Positions 18,243-27,232 of a stretch of DNA of 64,000 nucleotides are shown here, one piece after another; position 1 is the first letter of the stretch, and every line of letters starts with the position of its first letter. The DNA is from Marispirochaeta sp. GTDB taxonomy: Bacteria > Spirochaetota > Spirochaetia > JC444 > Marispirochaetaceae. Location of the stretch: assembly GCF_963668165.1 (NCBI RefSeq), contig NZ_OY764213.1, forward strand, positions 124,001 through 188,000. Reading direction: 5' to 3'. The notes under the pieces were generated by a model, which worked only from the letters and a program-made list of their open reading frames with translations, ran no database searches and was not told the DNA's origin. The translations under genes were made by a program, and so were the position numbers.

Positions 18243-18596
18243 CTATTCCACTTTTTCTACCGGGAGAAACCTCAGTGAAGCTGAGTTTATGCAGTACCTG
18301 AGACCCGCAGGCTGCGGTCCATCGGGAAAAACATGTCCAAGATGAGAGTCCGCATAATAACTGCGTACCTCAGTTCTTCTCATTCCGAATGCCGTGTCGA
18401 TGTTTTCGGTAATATTACCGTCAGCTAAAGGACGGGTAAAACTCGGCCATCCGGTACCGGACTCAAATTTACCGGTCGCACTGAAAAGCGGTTCTCCTGA
18501 GACAATATCTACATAGATGCCGTCTTCATAGTTGTCCCGGAATTCATTCCTGAACGGCGCCTCAGTGCCTTGCTCTTGTATAACCTCAAGGATTGA
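18243..18596 (-). pseudogene. msrB: 5'-truncated methionine sulfoxide reductase B
   Basis: From about 18596 to the stop the minus strand encodes most of an MsrB (SelR) domain: QEQGTEAPFRNEF, SGEPLFSATGKFESGTGWPSFTRPL, SHLGHVFPDGP and the catalytic-Cys motif LRYCINSASLRF. The conserved N-terminal part of the domain is missing. The frame stays open to 18686, but there it is only the antisense of a Fic fragment. The zinc-binding CxxC pairs are absent, as in the zinc-less subclass. Probably non-functional. Confidence 0.7.
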
Positions 18597-18637
18597 ATCA
18601 ACCTTCGCGGTTATTAAACAATCATACAATACCACCA

Positions 18638-18778
18638 GCAATTCTTGCATCGCAGTTACAGTATAAACTTGTATGCATTCATCCATTTATTGATGGAAAT
18701 GGGCGAGAAGCGCGATTAATAATGAACTTAATACTCATGACAAATGGTCTCGACTCAGGTAGAGTTCCGTTTTATTAA
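18638..18778 (+). pseudogene. Fic-domain remnant
   Basis: The plus strand encodes about 45 residues with the complete Fic active-site motif HPFIDGNGR followed by EARLIMNLILMTNG, as in Fic AMP-transferases. No start, no inhibitory helix and no upstream domain are present. It abuts the truncated msrB and overlaps the 3' end of the LacI gene. Confidence 0.7.
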
Positions 18779-19744
18779 TGTACTCTTGAGTTTTGTTTCA
18801 TAATATTGAGGTTCTTTCCCCTCAATGAGATCGAAAAGGATCTGAGCGCTGGTCCGTCCCATGTCCGTAAGGGGCTGGGCAAAAGTAGTGATCGGGATTG
18901 ACCAGAAGGAGGCGAATTCGCGATTATCAAAACCCAGGATTTTCATCTTTTCAGGCACGGGGATACCGTTTTTAAGTGCAGCATTCAGAGCCCCGGCAGC
19001 CATATAGTCGTTAGCACAGAATATTCCGTCAATAGCTGGAACACACTGCAGGAGCTCCTGAAATCCCTGTTCACCGGAATAGGCGGAAAAATCGCCGTAA
19101 TAAATCTGCTGGGGCTCTTTGAAATCGATATCCAGCTCCTTTACTGCGGCAAGAAATCCTTCGATACGTTCGGTGCTGGCAATACGATCCTCAGGTCCGG
19201 CGATAATAGCGGGTATCCGTGCGCCCTGACGGAAAAGATGTTGTGCAGCCTGATAGCCGCCGTCAAAGTTGTCCGGAAGAACTGCGGGAAAATGTTTAGT
19301 AAGCCTGGTATTGATGGTAACCAACGGTATATCCAGATTGCGTAGCGAGTCCAGGGAAAAACGTTGCGAGATTCCGTAGGAGATGATCAAACCGTCGATC
19401 CGACGCTTCCGAAGGAACTTCACTGCTTCCCGTACATCATAGTTAAACTCAACTCCGGAAGCGAAGAGCAGGAATGTATTGCGTTCACGGGTGATTTTTT
19501 CCACTCCGCGGATAATCTGTGTTACGAACAATTCGGTGATATCAGAGGCAAAAAACCCTATGATACCGGTATGAGTGCTTTTTAATGCCTGAGCATTTGG
19601 ATTGGGAGTATAACCGAGGGTATCTATTGCCCGGAAAACCTTGGCTTTTGTTTTCTCACTGATAGGCCGTTTGCCGTTGAGAACGTGGCTGACTGTGGAA
19701 GGAGAGACCCCTGCCGCTTTAGCCACATCAGTTATTCGTACCAT
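18755..19744 (-). CDS. LacI-family transcriptional regulator
   Basis: 329 aa from the ATG at 19744 (AGAGGAGCC just before it; the longer frame to 19807 has none). N-terminal LacI helix-turn-helix VRITDVAKAAGVSPSTVSHVLNGKRPISEKTKAKV, then a periplasmic-binding-protein-like effector domain (about 60-329) with the usual CANDYMAAGALNAALKNGIPVPEKMKILGFDN segment. Divergent from the importer-GH31 operon, which it probably represses. Effector not identifiable, though a glycoside is expected. Confidence 0.9.
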   Translation of the reverse strand: MVRITDVAKAAGVSPSTVSHVLNGKRPISEKTKAKVFRAIDTLGYTPNPNAQALKSTHTGIIGFFASDITELFVTQIIRGVEKITRERNTFLLFASGVEFNYDVREAVKFLRKRRIDGLIISYGISQRFSLDSLRNLDIPLVTINTRLTKHFPAVLPDNFDGGYQAAQHLFRQGARIPAIIAGPEDRIASTERIEGFLAAVKELDIDFKEPQQIYYGDFSAYSGEQGFQELLQCVPAIDGIFCANDYMAAGALNAALKNGIPVPEKMKILGFDNREFASFWSIPITTFAQPLTDMGRTSAQILFDLIEGKEPQYYETKLKSTLIKRNST

Positions 19745-19827
19745 TGGCTCCTCTGTGGACGTGCATGTGGGTGTATTATAAACATATTTTACGTGAACCA
19801 GAAGCACCAGAATGAAGACAGGAAATC

Positions 19828-19967
19828 GTTTTGATTAAGAATTCCATATTATCGAAATATTGGCGCTAACTGAAACTTAACAACGTGTAAGCGGGAAATA
19901 AAATGATATTTTCCTTGACAATTTAAGAAAACGGGGGGTATCGTAGAATTTAATCAAAACCTTTTGA
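19828..19967. promoter_or_regulatory. Divergent promoter region with paired operator-like repeats
   Basis: GTTTTGATT (19828-19836) and its inverse AATCAAAAC (19952-19960) face each other across about 115 bp. The second lies in a palindrome TCAAAA-CC-TTTTGA (19954-19967) next to the Shine-Dalgarno of the binding-protein gene. Between them is a plus-strand promoter: TTGACA (19915-19920), 18-bp spacer, TATCGT. Two such sites could allow looping repression by the adjacent LacI protein. Confidence 0.5.
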
Positions 19968-19982
19968 CGAAAGGAGGATACA

Positions 19983-21245
19983 ATGGTAAAAAAGATTCTG
20001 CTATGCACCCTGCTGATAGCTGCAGTGATCGGTATGGCATGGGCAGGCGGTCAAGCTGACGGAAGCAAAGAGGCTGAAAAAGTTGAACTCTCAGTTTTGT
20101 GGTTTGATGACGCCAATGAATCGGAAGTGTTTTTACAGACCATGGCGGATTACCGGGAAACACACCCCAACGTGAGTTTCGACGTGCAGGTGATACCGTT
20201 TCAGGACTATGAAAAGAAACTCAAGTTGATGATCGCGGGAGGCACGCCACCGGATATCGCACGGGTAACCAACAACCACATCGCAATGCTGTATGAAAGC
20301 ATGGAGCCTTTAAACGGTAATATTGAGAATCTTGACAGGTTCGTATCGAACTTCTTTGAAAGCTCTCTGGCTTTGGCCACAAACCCGGCTGGCCAACTGG
20401 TTGCTTTGCCTACCGAAGCTACGGCAAACGGTATGCTGGTCAACAAGACTGCCTTCGAAAGTGTCGGAATCGACATCGATGAGTTGTCCAGGACATGGAC
20501 CTGGGATGAATGGGTGGATGCAATGAAGAAGGTTGTTGCTGAGAACGCCAAGATCAAATACGGTATCGGTTACGACTTCAGTCCGCACCGCTGGTCGACT
20601 CTGCTTTTTGAAGCCGGCGGACGTTTCCTGAATGATGAGCTGGATGGTATGAACTTCAATACTCCCGAAACACTCGATACATTGAACTTCTTCAAGATGC
20701 TGCACGATGAAGGTCTGGCACCGAAATCCGTTTGGATGGGTTCAGAGAAACCACAGGAGATGTTCATGTCCGGGCTGGTAGCCTGCCATATCGGCGGTTC
20801 ATGGTGGATCAATGCCTATGCACAGGATATTACCGGCTTTGAGTGGACTGCTGTCCGCATGCCAAAGCGCAAGATCCGTTCATCCGTTCCCGGCGGCAAG
20901 TTCATCGCTACTTTCAAGGGCGCTGCAAACCAGGAGGTGGCCTTCGATGTGATCAAGACCTTCAGCGATAAGGAACACAATGAGCAGTACTGCCTGAATA
21001 CGTTCAACCTCTCATCCCGCAAGGATGCCGAGATTGAATATCCGAGACGCTCATCCGACTTTGCAGTATTTGCCGATGATCTTTCGGTCACTCCGGCCTA
21101 TACTGCCAACGACTGGAAGAGCCCCGAGCTCAACAAGATCTATTCCTATATCCGTGAACAGATCGTGGAAGGCCTGCTTGGAAACCAGACCGTGGAAGAG
21201 ACGGCGCGGAATATTCATGAAAGGGGAAATTCGTTTTTCAACTAA
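19983..21245 (+). CDS. Sugar-binding protein of ABC importer (family 1)
   Basis: 420 aa with a strong AAAGGAGG ribosome site. The signal peptide ends AWAGGQADG without Cys. Family 1 solute-binding protein (COG1653): LKLMIAGGTPPDIARV, TWTWDEWVDAMKKV, GGSWWINAYA. First gene of an operon: binding protein, two permeases, GH31 glycosidase. The ligand is therefore probably an alpha-linked oligosaccharide. Expressed from the promoter at 19915. Confidence 0.9.
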   Translation: MVKKILLCTLLIAAVIGMAWAGGQADGSKEAEKVELSVLWFDDANESEVFLQTMADYRETHPNVSFDVQVIPFQDYEKKLKLMIAGGTPPDIARVTNNHIAMLYESMEPLNGNIENLDRFVSNFFESSLALATNPAGQLVALPTEATANGMLVNKTAFESVGIDIDELSRTWTWDEWVDAMKKVVAENAKIKYGIGYDFSPHRWSTLLFEAGGRFLNDELDGMNFNTPETLDTLNFFKMLHDEGLAPKSVWMGSEKPQEMFMSGLVACHIGGSWWINAYAQDITGFEWTAVRMPKRKIRSSVPGGKFIATFKGAANQEVAFDVIKTFSDKEHNEQYCLNTFNLSSRKDAEIEYPRRSSDFAVFADDLSVTPAYTANDWKSPELNKIYSYIREQIVEGLLGNQTVEETARNIHERGNSFFN

Positions 21246-21298
21246 ACACAGCAGCGGAGGTCCATAAGGGATCTCCGCCAGTTTCAGCAGGTTGCAGC

Positions 21299-22192
21299 AT
21301 GAAGAAGAGAAAACAGACTCACGGAACGTTTGAACAGACCCTTACACCGCTCCTCTTTCTAACACCCAATATGCTCATATTCGCCATATTCATCATCCTC
21401 CCGGCTGTTTTCGGCCTGAGGATGGCTTTTTTCGAATGGAGTATTCTGGGAGGGAAGACTTTTATCGGCTTTGAGAACTTTCTGCGGATATTCCAGGATG
21501 ATATGTTTTGGAGAACACTTTCCAACACCGTTATCTACGTCGCCTCGGTAGTTCCTTTGATTATCATATGCAGCCTCGCTTTGTCGCTGATCGCGAGTCA
21601 TCATGTTCCGGGAATAGGAGTATTTCGGGCATTCTACTATCTGCCGACCATGCTGAGTTTTGTAATCGTCGGTATAGCCTGGCGATGGATTCTTGGGGAT
21701 GACCTTGGCATTTTAAATTACCTCATTGTTACTGCTGGAAGGGCAAAGATCCACTGGTTGACCGATTCGGCAATGGCAAAATTCAGCCTGGTCCTTGTCA
21801 CTGTCTGGAACCGAACAGGCTATTTTATGATGATGTTCATTGGAGGACTGACCGCCATTCCGGAGACATATTATGAAGCAGCTCATATGGACGGGGCATC
21901 CCGTTTTCAGATGTTCAGGCATATCACTCTGCCGCTGCTGCGTCCGACCGTCATGGTGGTGGGAGTATTATCAACAATAGAGGCCTTTAAAGCCTTCGAG
22001 CTCATCTTCGTCATGACCGGCGGCGGACCGGGTTATTCAACCAAGTTCCTGGTTCAAAACATCTACCAGATCGCCTTTGAAGAGGACCGTATGGGCTATG
22101 CTGCCAGCATGTCGATCGTCCTTTTGCTCATTATAGGAGCTTTCACCTTTTTTCAGTTCTTTATGAACAGGAGGGAGTATGCCAATGAGTAG
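21299..22192 (+). CDS. ABC sugar permease, MalF/UgpA type
   Basis: 297 aa, six membrane helices, EAA loop YEAAHMDGASRFQMFRHITLPLLRP (about residues 196-220). Begins 53 bp after the binding-protein gene. The 3' end overlaps the next permease by 14 bp, so translation is probably coupled. Confidence 0.92.
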   Translation: MKKRKQTHGTFEQTLTPLLFLTPNMLIFAIFIILPAVFGLRMAFFEWSILGGKTFIGFENFLRIFQDDMFWRTLSNTVIYVASVVPLIIICSLALSLIASHHVPGIGVFRAFYYLPTMLSFVIVGIAWRWILGDDLGILNYLIVTAGRAKIHWLTDSAMAKFSLVLVTVWNRTGYFMMMFIGGLTAIPETYYEAAHMDGASRFQMFRHITLPLLRPTVMVVGVLSTIEAFKAFELIFVMTGGGPGYSTKFLVQNIYQIAFEEDRMGYAASMSIVLLLIIGAFTFFQFFMNRREYANE

Positions 22193-22994
22193 ATCTCCAC
22201 GATATACCCTTCTCCTCTTTATTTCTTTGATATTTCTCCTGCCCATAGTCTGGGTCTTCTTATCATCGCTCAAGCCGCAGTCTGAATTGTTCACTTTTCC
22301 CTTGTCATTTTTTCCAACGAACCCGACTATGCAGAATTATATGAACGCCTTTAGTAAGGGGGATTTTTTCCTCTACTTTAAGAATTCACTGTTCGTATCG
22401 GTGACCGCCACGCTGCTGACGGTACTCATCAATACGATGGCCGGGTATGCTCTGTCAAAGTTTATCTTCAAAGGCAGAGATATCATTTTTTATACCATGA
22501 TAGCCACTCTGATGATTCCTTTGCAGGTAATCATGGTACCGATTTTTCTCCTGCTAAAAAACCTGGGAATGCTCAACAGCCTCTGGGGGATAATCATTCC
22601 GCCCGCAGCAACACCTACCGGTATTTTTCTGGCACGGCAATATATTCTCACAATTCCCAACTCTTTAATCGAAGCGGCCCGGATCGACGGCGGTGGTGAA
22701 TTCTTTATCTTTCATTCCATTATCCTGCCCCTTGCCACCCCGATAATCGGGACCATTACTATATTTTCCTTTATGTGGCGCTGGAATGATTTTCTCTGGC
22801 CTTTTATCGTCATCTCTACCCCAAAGCTCATGACGGTGCAGCTTGCCCTGGCAAATTTTGTCGGGCAGTACCAGATCAACTGGGCCAGCCTCCTGGCCAT
22901 GACCATTATTTCGATGATCCCGATGATAATAGTCTTTCTCCTCTTTCAGAAGTACTTCGTCAAAGGTCTAACAGCCGGGGGAGTTAAATTCTAG
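22179..22994 (+). CDS. ABC sugar permease, MalG/UgpE type
   Basis: 271 aa, six membrane helices, EAA loop IEAARIDGGGEFFIFHSIILPLATP. AGGAGGGAG precedes two in-frame ATGs (22179 and 22185), either of which could be used. Ends in TAG directly followed by the ATG of the GH31 gene with no gap. Confidence 0.92.
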   Translation: MPMSRSPRYTLLLFISLIFLLPIVWVFLSSLKPQSELFTFPLSFFPTNPTMQNYMNAFSKGDFFLYFKNSLFVSVTATLLTVLINTMAGYALSKFIFKGRDIIFYTMIATLMIPLQVIMVPIFLLLKNLGMLNSLWGIIIPPAATPTGIFLARQYILTIPNSLIEAARIDGGGEFFIFHSIILPLATPIIGTITIFSFMWRWNDFLWPFIVISTPKLMTVQLALANFVGQYQINWASLLAMTIISMIPMIIVFLLFQKYFVKGLTAGGVKF

Positions 22995-25415
22995 ATGAAA
23001 CTGTCCATTACCAATCTGCAGCGTATAGAAATTGAACGGAAGAAGGTCCTGCTTATCGGTCAAAAAGGTCATGTCGAATTGGCGTGCTATGGTGGAGGTA
23101 CTTTTTCCATAATGTATACATTTTCCCAGTTCAGCTATCCACAAACACAGAGAAAAATCTCTCAGCATATGTTCTCTCCGGGTTTTCATCCCGGAGACGA
23201 CGATGCATGCCGTGAATGGGATGAGATCGAAGAACACAACGCTGATTTTCTCCTTTCCTCAGGGGAGAATAATTTTTTCATCGACAAGGCCACTGCTACT
23301 GTAGCTGTTTACCATAAAGAGCTACTGGTTCATGGCGGGAAAATCGGAGACAAGGATACAGTACTGCCGGACTATCCCCTGAGGGTCCAGTTCGACAGTC
23401 TCACCAGGCGGCATACGGGAAAATTCAATTTTCACCTCGAAAAGGATGACGCTTTCTTCGGACTGGGCGAAAAATCCGGCAACCTGAACAAGCGCAACCG
23501 GCGCTTCAAAATGTTCAACCGGGATTCCCTCGGTTACAATGCCGAGCTCTCTGATCCCTTGTACAAATCAATCCCCTTTCTCATAAAGATGAATCGCGTT
23601 GCAGGTTCGCTGTGCGGTCTTTTTTTCCCCAACCTCGACATCGAAGAGTTCGATCTCGGAGTAGAAAGCAACTATTATTACCATCTCAAATTGAACGGGG
23701 GTCCTTACGGCTACTTTCTCTTCACCGGCGACACCTACCACAAGATACTTTCCCAGTATACCGCTATAACCGGACGCCCTGCCCTCCCTCCCCTCTTTAC
23801 CTTCGGTTTCATGGGCTCCTCAATGAGCTATACCGAGTCTGAAGATGCCGAAGACAAGGTAGAAAAATATTTCGACACCATTGAAAACTACGGGATTCCC
23901 TGTGAAGGAATGTATTTTTCATCCGGTTATGTAAAGGCTGAAAACGGAGAGCGTTACTCTCTGCTGTGGAACCGCAAAAAATTCAAGAATCCAAAAACTC
24001 TCATACACAGTTTTCTTAAACGAGGCTACCGCATCTGCTGTAATATCAAACCGGGATTTCTGACCACCCATCCATGGTACCGGGAACTCGCAGATCAAAA
24101 CCTCTTCCTGAAGGACGGGGATGGCAACGACTTCAGCGAGTACTACTGGGGCAATACAGCATCCTTCATCGATTTTTCCCAGGATCATGCCTACGCATGG
24201 TGGAAAAAACAGCTGAAAGAACATTTCATCAAAAACGGTATCACTGGAATCTGGAATGACAACAACGAGTTTGAACTCGAGGACGAGTCGGTTCCGGCCC
24301 ACAGCATCAGGACAATCTTTCCGATGCTTATGTCCAAGGCGGCTTACGAAGCATTACGGGAAGAACACCCCGGCAAACGGCCCTGGGTTATCAGCCGCAG
24401 TGGGTGCGCAGGTATGCAGCGTTATGCCAGGACCTGGACCGGGGATAATGTTTCCGATTATACCTCCCTTGCCTACAATGTCCTTATGGGTCTCAACCTG
24501 GGTCTGAGCGGTGTGCCTTTCTACGGTCATGATATCGGGGGATTTTTCGGAGATAAACCTGATGAGGACTTGCTGGTCAGGTGGTGTCAAAGCGCGGTGT
24601 TTCAACCACGCTTTGTGATCCACTCCTGGAACTCCGATGGCATTCCTACTGAGCCATGGAGTTATCCCGATGCTGCTGAGCGTATTATTGAACTCGTCCG
24701 GGAACATTACCGTTTCATACCGTATATTTATAACTGTGCGATCGAGGCAGCCAGATCGGGAGTGCCTGTTGAACGCCCCCTGGCATTGGAATTCCCCCGG
24801 GATACCAGAATACAGTTCGACGATTTTAATTTTCTATTCGGCGATGCGATACTGGTTATTGCACCGGTAAAAGCAGAATGTGAACATTTCTCAGTGTATC
24901 TGCCTGAGGGTAATAGCTGGTACGATCCTTTTCTAAAAAGGCTTCTTCCGGGAGGGCAAAGCTATGAGCGGCATTATCCCCTGGAGGGGGTGCGCTATCT
25001 GGTACGAAGTGGCAGCATTGTGCCAACCACCGATCAGATGAAATCCCTGAGCGATTCGTTTTTCCGCCATGTTCATTTCCAGATTTTTCCCGACACCAGC
25101 GGGAAGCCCACCATCTATACCTATTATGAGGATGATGGAGAGTCAGACTTTACAGCCGGTAGTTACAATGAATGGAAAATAGAGACACAGAAAAGGCGAG
25201 ATGCGTCCTATTCCCTCTACTCTCTCCGGCTGAAACGGATCAGCTTTGCCGAGAAGAGGCAAAAAAAAGAAAACAGGACTTTTTCGCTGGAACTGCCGGA
25301 AGGATTCACTTTTCTCAATTCTGATTCTGTAACCATAACCATACAGCTTACATCCGGTGACAACGAATACCACTTCGAGTTTCAGGGAGACTATTTAGTC
25401 TGTAAGAATCAATAG
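22995..25415 (+). CDS. GH31 alpha-glycosidase
   Basis: 806 aa. An N-terminal beta-sandwich (to about 240), a (beta/alpha)8 catalytic barrel, and C-terminal beta domains. The nucleophile is Asp422 in GIWNDNNEFE and the acid/base is Asp484 in RTWTGDNVSDYTSL, both diagnostic for GH31. FFGLGEKSGNLNKR is the family N-terminal motif. No signal peptide, so a cytoplasmic enzyme acting on imported glycosides. It could be an alpha-glucosidase, alpha-xylosidase or alpha-galactosidase; the sequence alone does not decide. The ATG touches the permease stop codon, indicating translational coupling. Confidence 0.9.
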   Translation: MKLSITNLQRIEIERKKVLLIGQKGHVELACYGGGTFSIMYTFSQFSYPQTQRKISQHMFSPGFHPGDDDACREWDEIEEHNADFLLSSGENNFFIDKATATVAVYHKELLVHGGKIGDKDTVLPDYPLRVQFDSLTRRHTGKFNFHLEKDDAFFGLGEKSGNLNKRNRRFKMFNRDSLGYNAELSDPLYKSIPFLIKMNRVAGSLCGLFFPNLDIEEFDLGVESNYYYHLKLNGGPYGYFLFTGDTYHKILSQYTAITGRPALPPLFTFGFMGSSMSYTESEDAEDKVEKYFDTIENYGIPCEGMYFSSGYVKAENGERYSLLWNRKKFKNPKTLIHSFLKRGYRICCNIKPGFLTTHPWYRELADQNLFLKDGDGNDFSEYYWGNTASFIDFSQDHAYAWWKKQLKEHFIKNGITGIWNDNNEFELEDESVPAHSIRTIFPMLMSKAAYEALREEHPGKRPWVISRSGCAGMQRYARTWTGDNVSDYTSLAYNVLMGLNLGLSGVPFYGHDIGGFFGDKPDEDLLVRWCQSAVFQPRFVIHSWNSDGIPTEPWSYPDAAERIIELVREHYRFIPYIYNCAIEAARSGVPVERPLALEFPRDTRIQFDDFNFLFGDAILVIAPVKAECEHFSVYLPEGNSWYDPFLKRLLPGGQSYERHYPLEGVRYLVRSGSIVPTTDQMKSLSDSFFRHVHFQIFPDTSGKPTIYTYYEDDGESDFTAGSYNEWKIETQKRRDASYSLYSLRLKRISFAEKRQKKENRTFSLELPEGFTFLNSDSVTITIQLTSGDNEYHFEFQGDYLVCKNQ

Positions 25416-25448
25416 GTAACACCCTCAGAAAGCTGTTGCAATTGCAGA

Positions 25449-25594
25449 AATACAGAGGATATCAACCTGCGCTCCTGCGAGAACATGGTAGAATTACATC
25501 AGGAAATAGAACACTGTTTCAGGCACTACAAAACCCGACGGCTTCTCCCATTGAGGGAGTACCGGACACCGGAATAGGTGTATCAATTATTTAT
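25449..25594 (+). pseudogene. C-terminal remnant of an IS3-like transposase
   Basis: One plus-strand frame reads EDINLRSCENMVELHQEIEHCFRHYKTRRLLPLREYRTPE, an in-frame TAG (25575-25577), then VYQLFMG up to the MITE/IS110 boundary. This matches the end of IS3-family integrase cores (ExxYLxxYxSxxELxxxIxxYFxFYNxxRxHxxLxYRTPxEVY). No other part of the element is present. Weak but specific motif evidence. Confidence 0.5.
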
Positions 25595-25615
25595 GGGCAC
25601 CTCCTATGTTTTACG

Positions 25616-26707
25616 TCAAGACCCCAATCCAATAATTTGTAATTTATGATATTTCAGCTTCGCAAGCCTCTCTTTAAGCTGGCTATACCGATAATATGTC
25701 TTCTTTGTCACCAAGGTGTACAGAAGCTTTACTAATCTCCGAGCAATGGCAATAATCGCTACTGCTTTAGGTTTTCGAGTGATTAAAGTTTTGTAAGCCT
25801 CTTTCAAGTGCCCCCCACTTTTCGAACGCACCAGTGACTATGCTGCCTGTACGATCACTCTGCGCAAATATGCACATCCTCGCTTTGATATTGGCCCCAT
25901 TCGATGAGTTTCCCCAGAGCTATCGACCCGAGGTGTGAGGCCTGCGTAGTTTGCCACCTGATCTGCATTCGCAAATCGACTTCCATCCCCTACGTAGGCA
26001 ATAAAAGCCAACGCGGTAGCAGGACCGACTCCTGGGACAGACATGAGAATCCCAGTGTTCTTCTCGGATTCCAGGAACTGCTTTGTTTCCTGTTCTAAAT
26101 CTTCAATAATCGCTTCACAGTAGGCAACCATTTCTATCAGTCGCCTCGCTTCTCGAACATGCCGTCCGGTAAGAAGGGTCAATACGTTCTTCTCTCTGTT
26201 CGATGCCGTTTTTAGATCCGCTTTCGTTATCGTTGTAATACCCGAATCGAGAAACACACTATGGAGCCGGTTTATGTACCTTGTTCGGTCTGCTTTGTAA
26301 GTTGCCAGTTCGGCTACAACTGACCTCTCCTCTTCCTCTTTCTTCGTTGGCAACGGTACGGTTGGCAATTCTTCTACCGGGTTCCGCTGTAACAGGCGGG
26401 CAATTTGTACTGCATCTTCCCTATCCGTTTTTTTCAGCGATTGGTAAATCATTGCAAGCTTCCCAGGGTTCAGAACAACAACATGGCACCCAACCCGGTC
26501 AGTCAGATATCGAGCAATATTGAACGCATTGTTCCCCGCTTCCAGTCCTACCAAATCATCATTACCCAATCTCTTGGCAAGTCGCTCTAAGCCAATCCCA
26601 TCGGCTTTTCCATTGAACTGTTGATTCTTGGCTTTCTCATCGAGAATCGCACACTGGTAAGTCCGTTTACCAAGGTCGATGCCTACATACCGAATCTTCT
26701 CTTCCAT
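25616..26707 (-). pseudogene. IS110 transposase with in-frame amber codon (copy 1)
   Basis: One frame of 364 codons interrupted by TAG at codon 290. The first 289 residues carry the DEDD RuvC-like residues Asp11, Glu56, Asp95 and Asp98, and the Tnp-domain serine in VDSSGE (Ser263/264). The frame then reads RRVIVQAA-stop-SLVRSKSGGHLKEAYK and goes on for about 74 residues. Related proteins have Trp here (QAAWSLVR), so TGG to TAG is the likely change. The truncated protein keeps all catalytic residues but loses the C-terminal helices. The same stop is in copy 2. Confidence 0.8.
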
Positions 26708-26948
26708 TTTTCCCTCCTTTCGGTTATAAGAAGGACTGGGAGTCTTTGGTCAGACGCGAGTTACACCGTACTCCTATTCGCGGTTGCGCCGGTCACTCGG
26801 CGCACCGCTCTATGGTGTTCGGTGGCAGGTTTCAGTTAATCTCTAAAGCGAGGTCTTATGCCTCCCGGTGCCCTCAACCTACCGCCGGCTCCCCAATCCC
26901 GTCAGATAGAGGATAACTCTCTGCGCCCAACCACGTAAATCATACAAT
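26708..26948 (-). ncRNA. Predicted IS110 bridge RNA (copy 1)
   Basis: Non-coding segment directly upstream of the transposase, same strand. Two internal loops can be drawn. Loop 1 is closed by a 12-bp stem (26887-26876 with 26831-26820, one mismatch, one G-U). It carries GGGCACC (26873-26867), identical to the left half of the target, and TTTAGAG (26847-26841), the complement of CTCTAAA in the right half. Loop 2 has ATAGGAG (26777-26771), the complement of CTCCTAT, which is the core CT plus the first bases of the element. It lies beside a strong hairpin (GCGGT-GCGCCG). A left donor guide was not clear. Confidence 0.65.
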
Positions 26949-26966
26949 CTCTAAAAACTACTCTTT

Positions 26967-27173
26967 ACCGTACTGACTGCACATGAAAGAATATCAAGAA
27001 GAGCACTTGAATCAGAAATCAGCGATTATGAAGACGCTGTAATAGATGAATTGGCATTTAATGAGAATATTGATTTCATAAATGCCAGGAATTTAAAAAA
27101 CTTTGAGAAATCAAGCAATGAAATCATGACTGCCAGGGAATCGATTGAATATCTGGAGATGGCGAGCGAATAG
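26967..27173 (+). pseudogene. C-terminal remnant of a PIN-domain (VapC-like) protein
   Basis: Directly after the repeat boundary a plus-strand frame reads RALESEISDYEDAVIDELAFNENIDFINARNLKNFEKSS and ends at 27171-27173. D-Y-E-D-A followed by a DFI-x-x-RN-x-K-x-F motif is the C-terminal half of PIN ribonuclease toxins. The N-terminal half with the first catalytic Asp is absent on the other side of the element. No antitoxin gene is visible. Confidence 0.55.
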
Positions 27174-27232
27174 CTATAGGTACAGTAATCGTATTCACCT
27201 GGCATTTGACAGCTTCCTCCAACAGCAGACTA

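Larger units (their letters stand above)
25603..26950 (-). mobile_element. IS110-family insertion sequence, copy 1
   Basis: 1348 bp bounded by a CT dinucleotide on both sides (25601-25602 and 26949-26950), one of which is the target core. No terminal inverted repeats, as expected for IS110. It holds one minus-strand transposase and about 240 bp of non-coding DNA upstream of it, the position of the bridge RNA in IS110 elements. Inserted in the left end of a small repeat. Confidence 0.85.
25595..26966. repeat. 1372-bp exact repeat, copy 1 (IS110 plus its target sequence)
   Basis: Identical as far as read to 32645-34016 (offset 7050). It contains the IS110 element (25603-26950) plus the flanking target halves, GGGCACCT on the left and CTAAAAAC TACTCTTT on the right. 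Closing the element out gives the uninterrupted target GGGCACCTCTAAAAAC followed by TACTCTTT. Confidence 0.9.

Noticed and set aside
25836..25841. Genome-wide reassignment of TAG as a sense codon
   Set aside because: TAG clearly ends other genes here, for example the permease stop at 22992-22994 directly before the GH31 start, so the amber in the IS110 genes is a local feature.
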